Of a DNA stretch of 64,000 bases, positions 1 to 8,841 are shown piece by piece. The stretch comes from CAZBDV01 sp964490765 (GTDB taxonomy: Bacteria; Cloacimonadota; Cloacimonadia; Cloacimonadales; JAJBBL01): assembly GCA_964490765.1 (NCBI GenBank), contig CAZBDV010000004.1, positions 54,202-118,201 on the forward strand, read 5' to 3'. The notes under the pieces were generated by a model, which was not told the origin of the DNA, did no database searches, and saw only the letters and a list, made by a program, of their open reading frames with translations. Within the stretch, counting starts at the first letter, position 1; every line of letters starts with the position of its first letter. The translations under genes and the position numbers were made by a program.

Positions 1-1
1 A

Positions 2-94
2 CAGCCAGGTTTTGTCTTTTCTCTTGACGGGTATGCACGAATAATGATTAATACTTCTTCATTATGGTCAGAGAGAGAAAAAGCCGGTTATTAA
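2..94 (+). CDS. C-terminal tail of an upstream gene (partial)
   Basis: Frame 2 is open from the window edge to a TAA at 92-94 and would give about 30 residues of the end of a protein that starts outside the window. Its stop overlaps the first 31 bases of queH, and TAATG at 92-96 also makes a stop/start junction with the second methionine of queH. Tight overlaps of this kind are common elsewhere in the window, which supports a real operon partner. The tail is too short to identify; chance openness over 30 codons cannot be excluded. Confidence 0.35.
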   Translation, partial: QPGFVFSLDGYARIMINTSSLWSEREKAGY

Positions 95-621
95 TGCACG
101 TCTGCTGTGCACCCTGTTTCATTGCCCCTTACAGGACACTGAAGGAGGAGGGAAGATACGAGATAACCGGTTTCTGGTTTAACGATAATATTCACCCCTA
201 TAAAGAATACAGGCGGCGGCTCGATACCTTTCTGGAGTGGAGTGAACGGGAAGGAGTTAACACAATATTAGAAGAGGCATATCGGCCGGAACCTTTTTTC
301 CGCCGGGTAGTTAACCGGGAGGCGGAGCGATGTTTCTTCTGCTATTATTACCGGTTACAAAAGGTCGCGGTGATGGCCAGACAAGAAGGGTATGACGCCT
401 TTTCCACCACTCTGCTTTACAGTATTTATCAGAAACACGATCTGATCATAAGGATAGGGGAAGAGATGGCAGAGCGTATCGGTATTCCTTTCTATTATCG
501 TGATTTTCGAGAACTCTGGCAAGAGGGGATAACCCTGTCAAAAGAGGAAAATATGTACCGTCAGCCTTATTGTGGCTGCCTATACAGCGAAAAAGAGAGA
601 TACTGCAAGAATAAACCCTGA
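64..621 (+). CDS. queH: Epoxyqueuosine reductase QueH
   Basis: QueH (DUF208) performs the last step of queuosine synthesis, reducing epoxyqueuosine to queuosine in tRNA with Fe-S chemistry and no cobalamin, so it is typical of anaerobes that lack QueG. The 185-residue protein shows the family's cysteine pattern: a Cys-Cys pair at 14-15 plus C18 near the N-terminus, C90 and C93 in a CFFC motif, and C170 and C172 in a CGC motif. The start at 64 keeps the usual short lead of about ten residues before the Cys pair. The alternative ATG at 94, coupled to an upstream stop in TAATG, would leave only two residues before it. No clear Shine-Dalgarno sequence precedes position 64. Another queuosine gene, queE, lies at 17324-17968, so the pathway is dispersed. 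Confidence 0.88.
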   Translation: MVRERKSRLLMHVCCAPCFIAPYRTLKEEGRYEITGFWFNDNIHPYKEYRRRLDTFLEWSEREGVNTILEEAYRPEPFFRRVVNREAERCFFCYYYRLQKVAVMARQEGYDAFSTTLLYSIYQKHDLIIRIGEEMAERIGIPFYYRDFRELWQEGITLSKEENMYRQPYCGCLYSEKERYCKNKP

Positions 622-680
622 GGATATATTTGTATCAGGCAGGATCAGTAATTTAAGCACACAGGTATAGAGGATCAGAG

Positions 681-1634
681 ATGAGTAAATACAAAGAGAT
701 CGATCTGCAGGGGCAGAAGAAATATTCACTGAAAGAGAGAGAGAGTAAGGTCAACGAGCGGCTTTTCTACAAAACCGGAGAGCAGGGAACAATATCAGGC
801 CTGCTCAACAGCCTCCCCGATATCCTGCAGGCTAGTGAGTTCAAAGAACTGATTGATCGCACTTATCAAGCTGTGAAAGACGATAAACCGGTCATTACTG
901 CTCTCGGTGGACATGTCATAAAGTGTGGGCTGTCACCACTCCTGATCGAGATGATGGAACTGGGTGTTATAAAATGTCTGGCCGGGAATGGTTCTGTTGT
1001 CATTCACGATTTCGAGATTGCTCTTACCGGGCAGACATCCGAAGACGTCCAGAAAGCACTGGAAGACGGCACATTCGGGATGGCCAGAGAGACTGGAGAT
1101 CAGATAAACAGGGCGATAATTGAAGCTTCTTCTGAACAGCTCGGTTATGGAGAAGGTATTGGCAGATATATCGAGGCAGCTAATCCACCCTATAGACAAC
1201 TCTCACTCCTTGCTGCTGCCTACAGGAAAGAAATCCCCTTCACCCTGCACGTAGCTATGGGAACCGATATTGTTCACCAGCATGACAGTGCTGACGGTGC
1301 TGCGATAGGTGACTGTTCGCTTCGTGATTTCCGCATCTTTGCCGAGCAGTTGAAGGGTTTGAATGGGGGCGGTGTTTTTCTGAATTTCGGCTCTGCTGTC
1401 ATTATGCCCGAAGTTTTCCTCAAAGCTGTTACCGTTGTCCGAAATCTCGGGTTCCCGTTAGAAGGTTTTTATACAGCTGTTTTCGATATGAATTCTCACT
1501 ACCGGCCAAGGGTGAATATAGTTGAAAGGCCGACCGGTAATAGTGGGAAGGGTTACTATTTCGTCGGGCACCATGAGATATTGATCCCGCTCTTCTTCGG
1601 AGCACTTAAAGAAAGGCTGATGAAAGATGCGTAA
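681..1634 (+). CDS. Conserved uncharacterised protein, possibly deoxyhypusine-synthase-like fold
   Basis: A 317-residue soluble protein with no signal peptide or membrane segment, started by ATG with GAGG seven bases upstream. It is rich in conserved-looking glycine motifs: GGHVIKCGLSP at about residue 76, GNGSVVIHDFEIAL at about 102, SEDVQKALEDGTFGM at about 119, and a C-terminal NSGKGYYFVGHHE. These resemble a widely distributed family, often unannotated or loosely labelled deoxyhypusine-synthase-like, with a Rossmann-type core. The diagnostic lysine-containing active-site motif of true deoxyhypusine synthase is not visible, so that activity should not be assumed. It follows queH by 59 bases and overlaps the next gene by 8 bases, so the three probably form a transcription unit. 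Confidence 0.55.
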   Translation: MSKYKEIDLQGQKKYSLKERESKVNERLFYKTGEQGTISGLLNSLPDILQASEFKELIDRTYQAVKDDKPVITALGGHVIKCGLSPLLIEMMELGVIKCLAGNGSVVIHDFEIALTGQTSEDVQKALEDGTFGMARETGDQINRAIIEASSEQLGYGEGIGRYIEAANPPYRQLSLLAAAYRKEIPFTLHVAMGTDIVHQHDSADGAAIGDCSLRDFRIFAEQLKGLNGGGVFLNFGSAVIMPEVFLKAVTVVRNLGFPLEGFYTAVFDMNSHYRPRVNIVERPTGNSGKGYYFVGHHEILIPLFFGALKERLMKDA

Positions 1635-2076
1635 GATCATATTGTTTCTGATGCTTATTCTATTGGTTTCCGGCCTCTGCGGATACGATACGGGTAAGAA
1701 ACCTTTTAAGGCAATGGCTCTATCCCTTATCATACCCGGAGGGGGACAGTTCTACAATGAATCTTATTATAAAGCGGCTTTCGTTCTCGCTCTCGAGGGG
1801 TATTTTATCGGACGCACCATTTATCATCACGACCGGGTTCAACACTACCACGATATGGCTGACTCTACTGTCGGGGAAGAGCATGATTTCTATATGGAAG
1901 AGTATAATCGTTATTACAGGAGAAGGCAGAACGACTACTGGTGGCTCGGTACCATTGTCTTTCTCTCTGTAGTCGATGCTTTTGTCGATGCCAACCTATA
2001 CAACTATAATCAAGAGAAGGAGAGGGTGAATATTCTCTTCGGACACCAGGGGGTAGGCTTAAGGATCAATTTCTGA
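1627..2076 (+). CDS. Small exported protein, DUF5683-like
   Basis: A 149-residue protein with an N-terminal hydrophobic signal (residues about 1-19). Next comes the motif LSLIIPGGGQFYN, characteristic of the DUF5683 family found in Bacteroidetes and related phyla, where it marks small envelope proteins. A second hydrophobic stretch, with a tryptophan pair followed by LGTIVFLSVVDAF, lies at about residues 114-128. The short C-terminus ends in alternating hydrophobic residues and a terminal Phe, which could insert into or contact the outer membrane. The start overlaps the preceding gene by 8 bases, which suggests translational coupling. Only 6 bases separate its stop from the convergent foldase gene. 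Molecular function is unknown. Confidence 0.6.
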   Translation: MRKIILFLMLILLVSGLCGYDTGKKPFKAMALSLIIPGGGQFYNESYYKAAFVLALEGYFIGRTIYHHDRVQHYHDMADSTVGEEHDFYMEEYNRYYRRRQNDYWWLGTIVFLSVVDAFVDANLYNYNQEKERVNILFGHQGVGLRINF

Positions 2077-2082
2077 AAAAGA

Positions 2083-3828
2083 TCAGAGTCTATGACGCCA
2101 ATCCCTCACTCTGGCATTATCTATCTTATCGTTTAACCAGTCTATAAACAGTTCCTCTTTCTGTTCCCGTAGAATTCTCTCTCTTAATTCTTCCCTGTCT
2201 GCTGGAGTCATAGCTCTGACATTCGCCGGGTATAGTTGATGAACAACCGGGATGAATACTCCCTCATCAGTCTCTACCGGCCTGGCTACTGACCTGTCCT
2301 TGCCTGAAATGAATATCGCTCTGGCTATATTGATCGGGTCAGTGGGTGAGAAATAGGTACTATGGTTGAATCTATCGAAATGAAAGACAGGGAAACCTTC
2401 ACGTTCAGCCTCTTGAATGATTCTGTTATAACTATGATCTTTGTAGTACGTATCTCCTATGATCCTCGCTAATTCTCTCTGTCTCTCTCTGATTATGATC
2501 TCTTTTATCTCATCATAAACATCGTGCAGAGGTTTATAATCAAGGCTCTGGCTCTCTACGACAGAGATCAATACAAAGGCCTGTAACTGATTATGGAACA
2601 CAGGCTCGAATATGGTGCCCGGTTCAGAATTAATTGCTCTTTCTATTATTCTATCACTCTTACCCAGGATTGGTAAATAGGGATCATCAGGGGTGATGAT
2701 ATCAGAAGTATGAAGTTGCAGGTCATATTCGTAAGCAGTGTTAGGAAGTCCTATCTCTGTAGCAAGTTCCCGCATATTGACGATTCTCTCGTATAGCTGG
2801 TCACGGGTTCTCTCAGAAGCTTTATGCTGAATGAATATCTCTCTTAGTTTGACCAGGTTTCTCGTTCTCGTCATTAGTTGGTATATTACCCATCCATCTT
2901 GCACAGCAAAGGGCCTGGTATATTCATCTTCGTTCAAACTATCCAGAGCAGCTCTAATCCGTGATGGGAATTCATTGAGTTCTACAAAGGGCATCTCACC
3001 TCTATTGACTGAAGTCTGTGAATCCGAGACGATTCCGGCAAGAATAGGGAAAGAAGTGCTATCTTGCAACTCAGTGTAGACTGAGTCGATTTTTGTTTTT
3101 GTTGTCAGCGAATCTGTAGAGCTCGGGAGGAGTGGAAAGATTATATAATCGATTTTAGTATAAGGTTGAGCAAGAAAATCTATTCGGTGTTCATTATAGT
3201 ACTCCCTGATCTCCCGGTCATGGATAATGAAATCTTTGAAAGACTCCGGTTGGATCCAGATAATGGAAACATTTGCAACTGAATTATAGACCAGATATTC
3301 ATTCTCTAATTCCCGGTCTATTATCTCGTGATTATCGATTACTCTCTGTTTCAACTTCTCCATCGGGACATAAATATCGCTGTAATATTCTATCAGCCAG
3401 GAGAGATCAATCGGATCGTTATCCAGTAATGAACTGCGATACTTCTGATGATCGAAACGCCCATCTTCCTGGAAATGTCTTGAATCAAGGATCACATCAG
3501 GTACGTTAGACAGAAGAGTATCAAGTACTTCTCGCTGACTTACTGTAATCCTGTGTTCTCTTAACTGCTCCTGAAAAATTATTCCCTCTACAAGATTGTG
3601 AAAAGCCCTGTCACTGATCTCTTTCCTGGCAATGTCGTCTGGTGGAAGGCCTGTTCTTAGCACATAAGACTCGAATTGATTTCGCTGTGCTATCATATAC
3701 TCTTCCTGGGTTATTGGACGATTGTTGACCTTTCCTACGTATTCTGACGGCCTGCTTGTACAGGCGGAGAGCAATATAAGCAATGCCAGAACTGATATCA
3801 CTACAATTTGTTTATTCATTTTCTTCAT
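2083..3828 (-). CDS. SurA/PpiD-like peptidyl-prolyl isomerase lipoprotein
   Basis: A 581-residue lipoprotein (lipobox LLSAC, Cys at about 23) resembling periplasmic SurA/PrsA/PpiD foldases. After the lipid anchor comes a SurA_N-type segment that begins VGKVNNRPITQEEY and continues with long charged helices (about 30-200). A parvulin-like isomerase region follows (about 225-335) with the typical RGEMPFVELNEFPS and AVQDGWVIYQL signatures. A second helical or isomerase-like half (about 340-560) completes the protein. Such proteins chaperone outer-membrane and secreted proteins, which fits the barrel and sorting-domain proteins in the window. It is a single gene convergent with its neighbour. The ATG start has no strong Shine-Dalgarno sequence; ATG at codon 4 is an alternative with little effect. 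Confidence 0.75.
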   Translation of the reverse strand: MKKMNKQIVVISVLALLILLSACTSRPSEYVGKVNNRPITQEEYMIAQRNQFESYVLRTGLPPDDIARKEISDRAFHNLVEGIIFQEQLREHRITVSQREVLDTLLSNVPDVILDSRHFQEDGRFDHQKYRSSLLDNDPIDLSWLIEYYSDIYVPMEKLKQRVIDNHEIIDRELENEYLVYNSVANVSIIWIQPESFKDFIIHDREIREYYNEHRIDFLAQPYTKIDYIIFPLLPSSTDSLTTKTKIDSVYTELQDSTSFPILAGIVSDSQTSVNRGEMPFVELNEFPSRIRAALDSLNEDEYTRPFAVQDGWVIYQLMTRTRNLVKLREIFIQHKASERTRDQLYERIVNMRELATEIGLPNTAYEYDLQLHTSDIITPDDPYLPILGKSDRIIERAINSEPGTIFEPVFHNQLQAFVLISVVESQSLDYKPLHDVYDEIKEIIIRERQRELARIIGDTYYKDHSYNRIIQEAEREGFPVFHFDRFNHSTYFSPTDPINIARAIFISGKDRSVARPVETDEGVFIPVVHQLYPANVRAMTPADREELRERILREQKEELFIDWLNDKIDNARVRDWRHRL

Positions 3829-4052
3829 AGTTTTGAGTACCTCAAGTTATGTAACGCAACATATACCCCTTTTTTGTCAACTATTTCGCAAAAAAAACTC
3901 AAAACTCTCTTCAGGACAGGCTGTAACGGAAGGTTGAAAAAATTCTTGAGTACAGGAACTATGAGGAGAGATCAAACTGACCAATAGGGGAAAGGAAAGT
4001 ATTACTGAAAACTAAAGGAAACAAGCCAGGAAAAATCTGAGGACTAATCTCC

Positions 4053-4084
4053 TTGACAAAAATCGCATTACATCTCATTAAATA
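4053..4084 (+). promoter_or_regulatory. Candidate promoter of the large secreted protein
   Basis: TTGACA at 4053-4058 is followed after 17-20 bases by an A/T-rich stretch (ATTAAATAATTATT) that can serve as the -10 region. The start codon with an AGGAGG site lies 25 bases further on. The -10 hexamer is ambiguous, and promoters of this phylum are poorly characterised. Confidence 0.45.
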
Positions 4085-4109
4085 ATTATTAAACTACAGG
4101 AGGCAAATT

Positions 4110-6755
4110 ATGAAGGTACATGTTGTGCTAACGCATCTAATAATTGCATTATTTCTCCTATCTTCTTCTCTTCTGGCAGCAGAGAGAACTCCAGAATGGT
4201 ATGAAGAGAGAGGATTGGTATCAGAGACAGAAATTAGGGAAATACCTCATACAGGATCAAGAACGATGAGAGAGATACCCGAAGGGGGTATTCTTCTTAT
4301 TCCTGATAGTTCAGGAGACAGAGTTATGGGCTTCGACCCGATTTCCGGCGATCTGATTGATGCCAATTTTATCCCACCCCACTCTGATTATCTTTCAACA
4401 CCTATTCATATTGTCATGAATGCTGAAGGAACTGGTCTGTTGATAACTGACCAGTTAGCAGATCTGGTTCAGAAATTCAGTTTTGATGGTGTCTATGAGG
4501 GTATCTTTGCACCTATTGGCGGTGTAAATAACAACATTCTTGATAATATTCGGGGTATGTATATCAGAGATGATGGCCATGCTCTGGTCACAGTTGCCAG
4601 TGGGGGTAATGCACACGCCATAGCGGAATTCGATACCGATGGTAACTATCTCGGTAACTTCATCGACAATAATGCCGGGGGCATGGCCGGACCGTGGTCA
4701 ATAATATACCGCCCGGATTTTGATGATTATCTGGTCAGTACCAGCACCAGTAATGCTATCCACCGATTTGACTCCGATGGGATATCGTTAGGTTATTTTG
4801 TTCCATCCCTGAATTTCCCCGAACAGTTATACGAAACTTCCGAAGGTAATATTCTCGCTGCTACTTTCAGTACTCCGAGCGGTGTTTATGAATACGATAG
4901 TTCGGGAACTCAGATCGGGTATTATGGAGTAGTTACCGGCTTGAGAGGTGTCTATGAACTGGGGAATGGCAATATTCTGGTTACCAACGGCTCGGGAGTT
5001 TATGAGATTGACAGAAATAATACGATAGTCGATACAAAGATAACTGGTGTCAATGCCCGCTTTATCTCCTTTGTCGGACCGAGTATAGGATATGGTATTC
5101 CATTTGAAGAGGATTTTGAGGATGGTTCGCTTCCGGAAGATTGGGAGCAGGAACATATAGAGGGTAGTATTGACTGGTCATATCAGGATGGTGGACATAT
5201 GGGTAATCCTTCATCCGCTTTTGAAGGTGATTTCAATGCTTTCTACCGCTCTGATGTTGTTGGTGACAGCACGGTTCTGATTACACCTCCTCTCCTGATC
5301 AGTAATGCTGTCAACCCATTGCTCAGATTCCAGCATGCACAGGCAGCCTGGGCCGGGTCACAGGATGAGTTGAATGTCTATTATAAAATTGGTGAAGAAG
5401 GAGATTGGATACTATTGGAGAGCTATGATAGCGATGTACCGGAATGGACAGAGAGAGAAATAGAGCTACCAGATGTTGATGATCTCTGTTATATCGGTTT
5501 TGAAGCTGTTTCTGGAGGGGGATATGGTGTCTGTATTGATCTGGTAGAAGTCTTCGATCATATCTATCCGATTATGGAGGTAACCCCTCTGGAATTTAAT
5601 GTCGTTCTACTCGAAGGAGAAAGCACTGTTGAGATATTAACGATCGGTAATGTCGGCACAGATGATCTGGAGTATGAGATCGACATTCTGGAACCTGCCG
5701 GTTGGTTAACAGTATCAGAACCAACAGGAACTATAGAACCTGGTGGATCTATCGAATTAGAACTCCTTATTGATTCAACAGGCTTGGAAGGAGATGAGGA
5801 TTATTCTGCTACTCTAATAGTCAGTGATAACTACTTCGATATGGAGGTTAACGTAGTAGTCAACCTTCATGTAGAGGCTCTTGTCCTCAATCCACCCCAG
5901 AATCTGGAAGGTCTTTACGTCTGGGAACCTTATTACTATACTGTTGATCTCTCCTGGGATGTTCCAGTAAATGGAAGAAACAGAGCATTCCGTTCCCGTG
6001 AGCTACTGGGATATAATGTATATCGACAGATTCTGCCTGAGGGTGATTTTGACCTTATCAATACTGAAATCGTCTCTGCTCTCTACTATACAGATGAGGA
6101 TGTAGACTTCGGTGAAGATTATGCTTATTATGTGACAGCTGTTTACACTGAAGGAGAATCAGAACCTTCGAATAGTATAGAGATCAATATCCCTGACGCT
6201 CAGCAGGTAGCACAGCCTACTGCCAGCCCGGAACCAGGGGAATATGAAGATTCGGTAACTGTAGAGTTACTCTGCGATACCGAAGAGGCTGAGATCAGAT
6301 TTACACTCAATGGAGAAGACCCTGATGAAGGATCAATGCTCTATGAAGAACCCCTGGAACTGACAGAGGATACAGTAATTAAGGCCCGCGCCTATAAATC
6401 GCTCTATCTCCCGAGTGAGATGCTCGAAGCGGAATACACTATCGTAGTTTCAGCAGAGGATACTTCAGAGATAGCTCCTGTTACAGGCCTGTATCCAGCC
6501 TTCCCCAATCCTTTTAATCCCTCAACGACGATCTCCTTCTCTCTGGCTGATGAGGGTATGGTTACTCTAGAACTCTTCAATGCTCGCGGTCAGAAGATCA
6601 GGACCCTTGTCCGGGAATGGCGAGAGGCAGGCAATCATTCCGTTATATGGAACGGAAGAGATGAACAGGGAAATCCTGTGAGAAGTGGAATCTATTTCTA
6701 CAGGATGACTGCTGAGGATTATGAAACAGTAAAGAAGATGATGTTAATACAATAA
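4110..6755 (+). CDS. Large modular secreted protein with Por/T9SS-like C-terminal sorting domain
   Basis: An 881-residue exported protein with a signal peptide (about 1-23). Domains in order: an NHL/SMP-30-like beta-propeller (about 50-325) with recurring DSDG/EYDSSG turns; a jelly-roll or MAM-like region (about 330-485) opened by EDFEDGSLPEDWE; a Hydin/BACON-like immunoglobulin domain (about 489-585); a fibronectin type III-like domain (about 594-700) with the YNVYR motif; a chitobiase-type C-terminal domain (about 700-785) with FTLNGEDP; and a FlgD-like sorting domain (about 794-881) with PNPFNPSTTISF and SGIYFYRM. The sorting domain marks export across the outer membrane by a type IX-like system. 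No catalytic residues are evident, so a binding or structural role is likely. A strong AGGAGG site precedes the ATG, and an inverted-repeat terminator follows. Confidence 0.8.
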   Translation: MKVHVVLTHLIIALFLLSSSLLAAERTPEWYEERGLVSETEIREIPHTGSRTMREIPEGGILLIPDSSGDRVMGFDPISGDLIDANFIPPHSDYLSTPIHIVMNAEGTGLLITDQLADLVQKFSFDGVYEGIFAPIGGVNNNILDNIRGMYIRDDGHALVTVASGGNAHAIAEFDTDGNYLGNFIDNNAGGMAGPWSIIYRPDFDDYLVSTSTSNAIHRFDSDGISLGYFVPSLNFPEQLYETSEGNILAATFSTPSGVYEYDSSGTQIGYYGVVTGLRGVYELGNGNILVTNGSGVYEIDRNNTIVDTKITGVNARFISFVGPSIGYGIPFEEDFEDGSLPEDWEQEHIEGSIDWSYQDGGHMGNPSSAFEGDFNAFYRSDVVGDSTVLITPPLLISNAVNPLLRFQHAQAAWAGSQDELNVYYKIGEEGDWILLESYDSDVPEWTEREIELPDVDDLCYIGFEAVSGGGYGVCIDLVEVFDHIYPIMEVTPLEFNVVLLEGESTVEILTIGNVGTDDLEYEIDILEPAGWLTVSEPTGTIEPGGSIELELLIDSTGLEGDEDYSATLIVSDNYFDMEVNVVVNLHVEALVLNPPQNLEGLYVWEPYYYTVDLSWDVPVNGRNRAFRSRELLGYNVYRQILPEGDFDLINTEIVSALYYTDEDVDFGEDYAYYVTAVYTEGESEPSNSIEINIPDAQQVAQPTASPEPGEYEDSVTVELLCDTEEAEIRFTLNGEDPDEGSMLYEEPLELTEDTVIKARAYKSLYLPSEMLEAEYTIVVSAEDTSEIAPVTGLYPAFPNPFNPSTTISFSLADEGMVTLELFNARGQKIRTLVREWREAGNHSVIWNGRDEQGNPVRSGIYFYRMTAEDYETVKKMMLIQ

Positions 6756-6802
6756 TCAATGCTGAAAGAATTTCATTGAGGTGCAAGTAAGTATCGAGGA
6801 GA

Positions 6803-6837
6803 AGAGAGACGGGAAATTTCCCGTCTCTCTCTGTTTA
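6803..6837 (+). terminator. Intrinsic terminator after the secreted protein
   Basis: A perfect 14-bp inverted repeat occupies 6803-6830 (AGAGAGACGGGAAA and its complement, no unpaired loop in the DNA). It is followed by a T-rich CTCTGTTTAAT tail. It lies 47 bases after the stop codon. Confidence 0.7.
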
Positions 6838-6894
6838 ATAATCAGACTCGCGGAGCAAATCCACTCAGGTTATTAGCTTGTGAAAGCTAATATC

Positions 6895-7179
6895 TTATCT
6901 TCTTTTTTTGCGGGTTAATGATAGTCCTCCAAAGCCTCCGAGAATGGCCAAATAGAAGCCAAAGTCATACCACCAGCCGATATTGTTGGCTTCATAAATC
7001 CGCACACTCGGATTGAAAATCTGCCAAATCAGAGAGATTGGAGCTATCCAGCCATGCCATATACCCCAGAGAAATCCTGCCTTCCTGTTTTCCGAATGGC
7101 CTGTTGTGCCAGGAGCACAGGCAGTTATAAGTAACAGAGTAACCAATACCAGGCTCAAAACAATCATCATTTTTTTCAT
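6895..7179 (-). CDS. Small lipoprotein with tryptophan-rich membrane segment
   Basis: A 94-residue protein with a lipobox (LLITAC, Cys at about 21). A conserved GFLWGIWHGWIAPISLI core (about 35-52) is followed by a transmembrane stretch (about 73-87) and a basic RKKRR end. Proteins of this design occur as unnamed conserved genes in many bacteria; I recognise the family by the GIWHGWIAPISL and NNIGWWYDFGF motifs but know no function. The start is well set by AGGAGGTGAAAT directly upstream of the ATG. It is probably monocistronic. Confidence 0.65.
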   Translation of the reverse strand: MKKMMIVLSLVLVTLLLITACAPGTTGHSENRKAGFLWGIWHGWIAPISLIWQIFNPSVRIYEANNIGWWYDFGFYLAILGGFGGLSLTRKKRR

Positions 7180-7207
7180 ATTTCACCTCCTGCTTTAAAA
7201 GTCTGTT

Positions 7208-7621
7208 TTATTCTATACCAGAAATAGATTTCGGTTTAAGAGTGGTTTTGGGGATCCACATTGCGCGTAGATTATCTTTAAATCCGCAGATCTCATAGAA
7301 ATCTCGATTTCCTTCCGTATAAGTTAGAAAGAAGTATGTACCTGCAAACTCATCAAGAATTCGAAGCAGCATCCTTTTTGCTATGCCTCTCTTCTGGTAT
7401 TCCGGCCTGACAACAACGTCGAAAATGCTGGTGTAGTAATGACCATCAGAGATAGCCCGTGCAAAGCCTATCAGCTTTTCTCCATCATAAGCAGTGATAT
7501 ACCAGGAGTTACGAAAAGCATAGATTATGTCAGATTTCGACTTTTGCCATCCAACACTATTGAATACGCTGATTACCGCAGAAGCGGTAAGCTGATTGTT
7601 TTCTCGAAATTCGAGCTGCAT
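7208..7621 (-). CDS. GNAT-family N-acetyltransferase
   Basis: A 137-residue GNAT protein. It has the substrate-side motif GFARAISDG, beta-strand 4 FDVVVRPEYQ and the acetyl-CoA pyrophosphate loop QKRGIAKRML, and it ends in FYEICGF, the usual helix before strand 6. The acceptor substrate cannot be told from sequence. The longest open frame begins at 7636, but its first codons (ATGGAGGAAC) form a Shine-Dalgarno sequence for the internal ATG at 7621, which I chose. It lies 28 bases upstream of the small lipoprotein gene, on the same strand, so co-transcription is possible. Confidence 0.8.
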   Translation of the reverse strand: MQLEFRENNQLTASAVISVFNSVGWQKSKSDIIYAFRNSWYITAYDGEKLIGFARAISDGHYYTSIFDVVVRPEYQKRGIAKRMLLRILDEFAGTYFFLTYTEGNRDFYEICGFKDNLRAMWIPKTTLKPKSISGIE

Positions 7622-7714
7622 GATAAGTTCCTCCATTATATACTATTACATTTCTCACTACATCTTCACAACGGAACATTCCTCGTAGGCATTGATTACT
7701 TTTAGTTCAATCCA

Positions 7715-7728
7715 ATTGACATGTCAAT
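7715..7728. promoter_or_regulatory. Palindrome overlapping a -35 box before trxA
   Basis: ATTGACATGTCAAT is a perfect 14-bp palindrome. It contains TTGACA at 7716-7721, which could be the -35 element for trxA about 100 bases downstream. The arrangement suggests an operator overlapping a promoter, but the matching -10 is weak and the regulator is unknown. Confidence 0.35.
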
Positions 7729-7819
7729 CAATAACTGAAGAGAATAAGAGGAAAAAAAATTGCCATTCAGGTTTATTCTGATTATCTTGTCTGCAGAATC
7801 ATAAAACAATGGAGGAAAG

Positions 7820-8131
7820 ATGGCAGTATTAGAATTGAACAAAGATAATTTTGACAAAGAGACCGGTTCGGGAGTAACTCTGGTTGACTTCTGGGCTCCA
7901 TGGTGTGGTCCTTGCCGTATTATTGGACCTGTTGTTGAAGAGATAGCAGAAGAGATGGATAACATCAAGGTTGGTAAATTGAATATCGACGATAATCAGG
8001 AGCTGGCTGTGAAGTTCAATGTTATGAGTATTCCGACTTTGATAATATTCAAGGATGGCAAAGCAATGAGTTCAGCTGTTGGAGTAGTATCGAAAAAGGC
8101 CCTGATTGATAAGATCAATGCCGTTCTCTGA
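7820..8131 (+). CDS. trxA: Thioredoxin
   Basis: A 103-residue classical cytoplasmic thioredoxin with the WAPWCGPCR active site (C29 and C32) and the cis-proline motif SIPTLI near residue 75. The family reduces protein disulfides using electrons from thioredoxin reductase; no trxB is in the window. GGAGG precedes the ATG with good spacing. It is flanked by a palindromic promoter region and a strong terminator, so it is probably a single-gene unit. Confidence 0.95.
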   Translation: MAVLELNKDNFDKETGSGVTLVDFWAPWCGPCRIIGPVVEEIAEEMDNIKVGKLNIDDNQELAVKFNVMSIPTLIIFKDGKAMSSAVGVVSKKALIDKINAVL

Positions 8132-8165
8132 TCTGAGAATTAGATAAAGATATAAAATCACTAAA

Positions 8166-8197
8166 AAACGGGACAGTAAAATTATACTGTCCCGTTT
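8166..8197. terminator. Bidirectional terminator between trxA and the IMPACT gene
   Basis: A 13-bp perfect stem (AAACGGGACAGTA and its complement) with a 6-base loop, with A and T tails on the two sides. It sits between two convergent genes and could terminate both. Confidence 0.8.
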
Positions 8198-8203
8198 CCT
8201 GTA

Positions 8204-8806
8204 TCAGTACTCTGTTTTCAGGTATCTATACTTCAAGATACCGGCATTCTGAGAGTTGTCCAGTAGTTCCTTCACATTGCTTTCTGGCAATGCTGATATC
8301 ATCAAGGTAACATCTGCTTGATAGTCGGCAGATAATATAGCTGCATCCAGTTCGAGCAGGGTATGCTTCAATTTGTCTGCTTGATTATAATCGGTGATGA
8401 TCTCGAAATAATCTTGGAGGATCATCTCTTTTAATCGGGTTCGTTTGATAGTTTCCTCTGTAATATGTCTGTAGGCCTCAATAAGCCCCCTGATACCTAA
8501 TTTGGTTCCTCCGAAATACCGTGTTACTACACATATGACATTGGAAAGCCGGTATTTCTGTAAGGCACCCAGAATCGGTTTTCCTGCTGTCCCGGAGGGT
8601 TCACCGGCATCAGAACAATGACTTGTTTCACCATTAATACCGATAACATACGCCCAGCAGTTATGTGTAGCGTCTTTATATCGTGTATTGATGGTATTGA
8701 CGAATTCTTTTACCTCTTCAGGGCATTCAACAGGTGCCAGATGCCCTATGAAATGGGATTTTCTTATCTGTTCCGAATACTCTATATCTTTTTCTATTGT
8801 GAACAT
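8204..8806 (-). CDS. IMPACT/YigZ family protein (UPF0029)
   Basis: A 200-residue protein with the IMPACT signature: SHFIGHLAPV at the start, a THNCWAYVIG block, SDAGEPSGTAGKPIL at about 65-80 and VTRYFGGTKLGIRGL at about 94-108. A C-terminal DUF1949-like ferredoxin-fold half follows. Bacterial YigZ proteins are linked to translation and to nucleic-acid binding, but the exact activity is unsettled. It is the last gene of the minus-strand run that begins with the ABC-F gene, 35 bases after the large oxidoreductase gene. No clear Shine-Dalgarno sequence is visible. Confidence 0.88.
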   Translation of the reverse strand: MFTIEKDIEYSEQIRKSHFIGHLAPVECPEEVKEFVNTINTRYKDATHNCWAYVIGINGETSHCSDAGEPSGTAGKPILGALQKYRLSNVICVVTRYFGGTKLGIRGLIEAYRHITEETIKRTRLKEMILQDYFEIITDYNQADKLKHTLLELDAAILSADYQADVTLMISALPESNVKELLDNSQNAGILKYRYLKTEY

Positions 8807-8841
8807 ACAGGCTTTTATTCTTTATTCCTGATTAATGAAGC

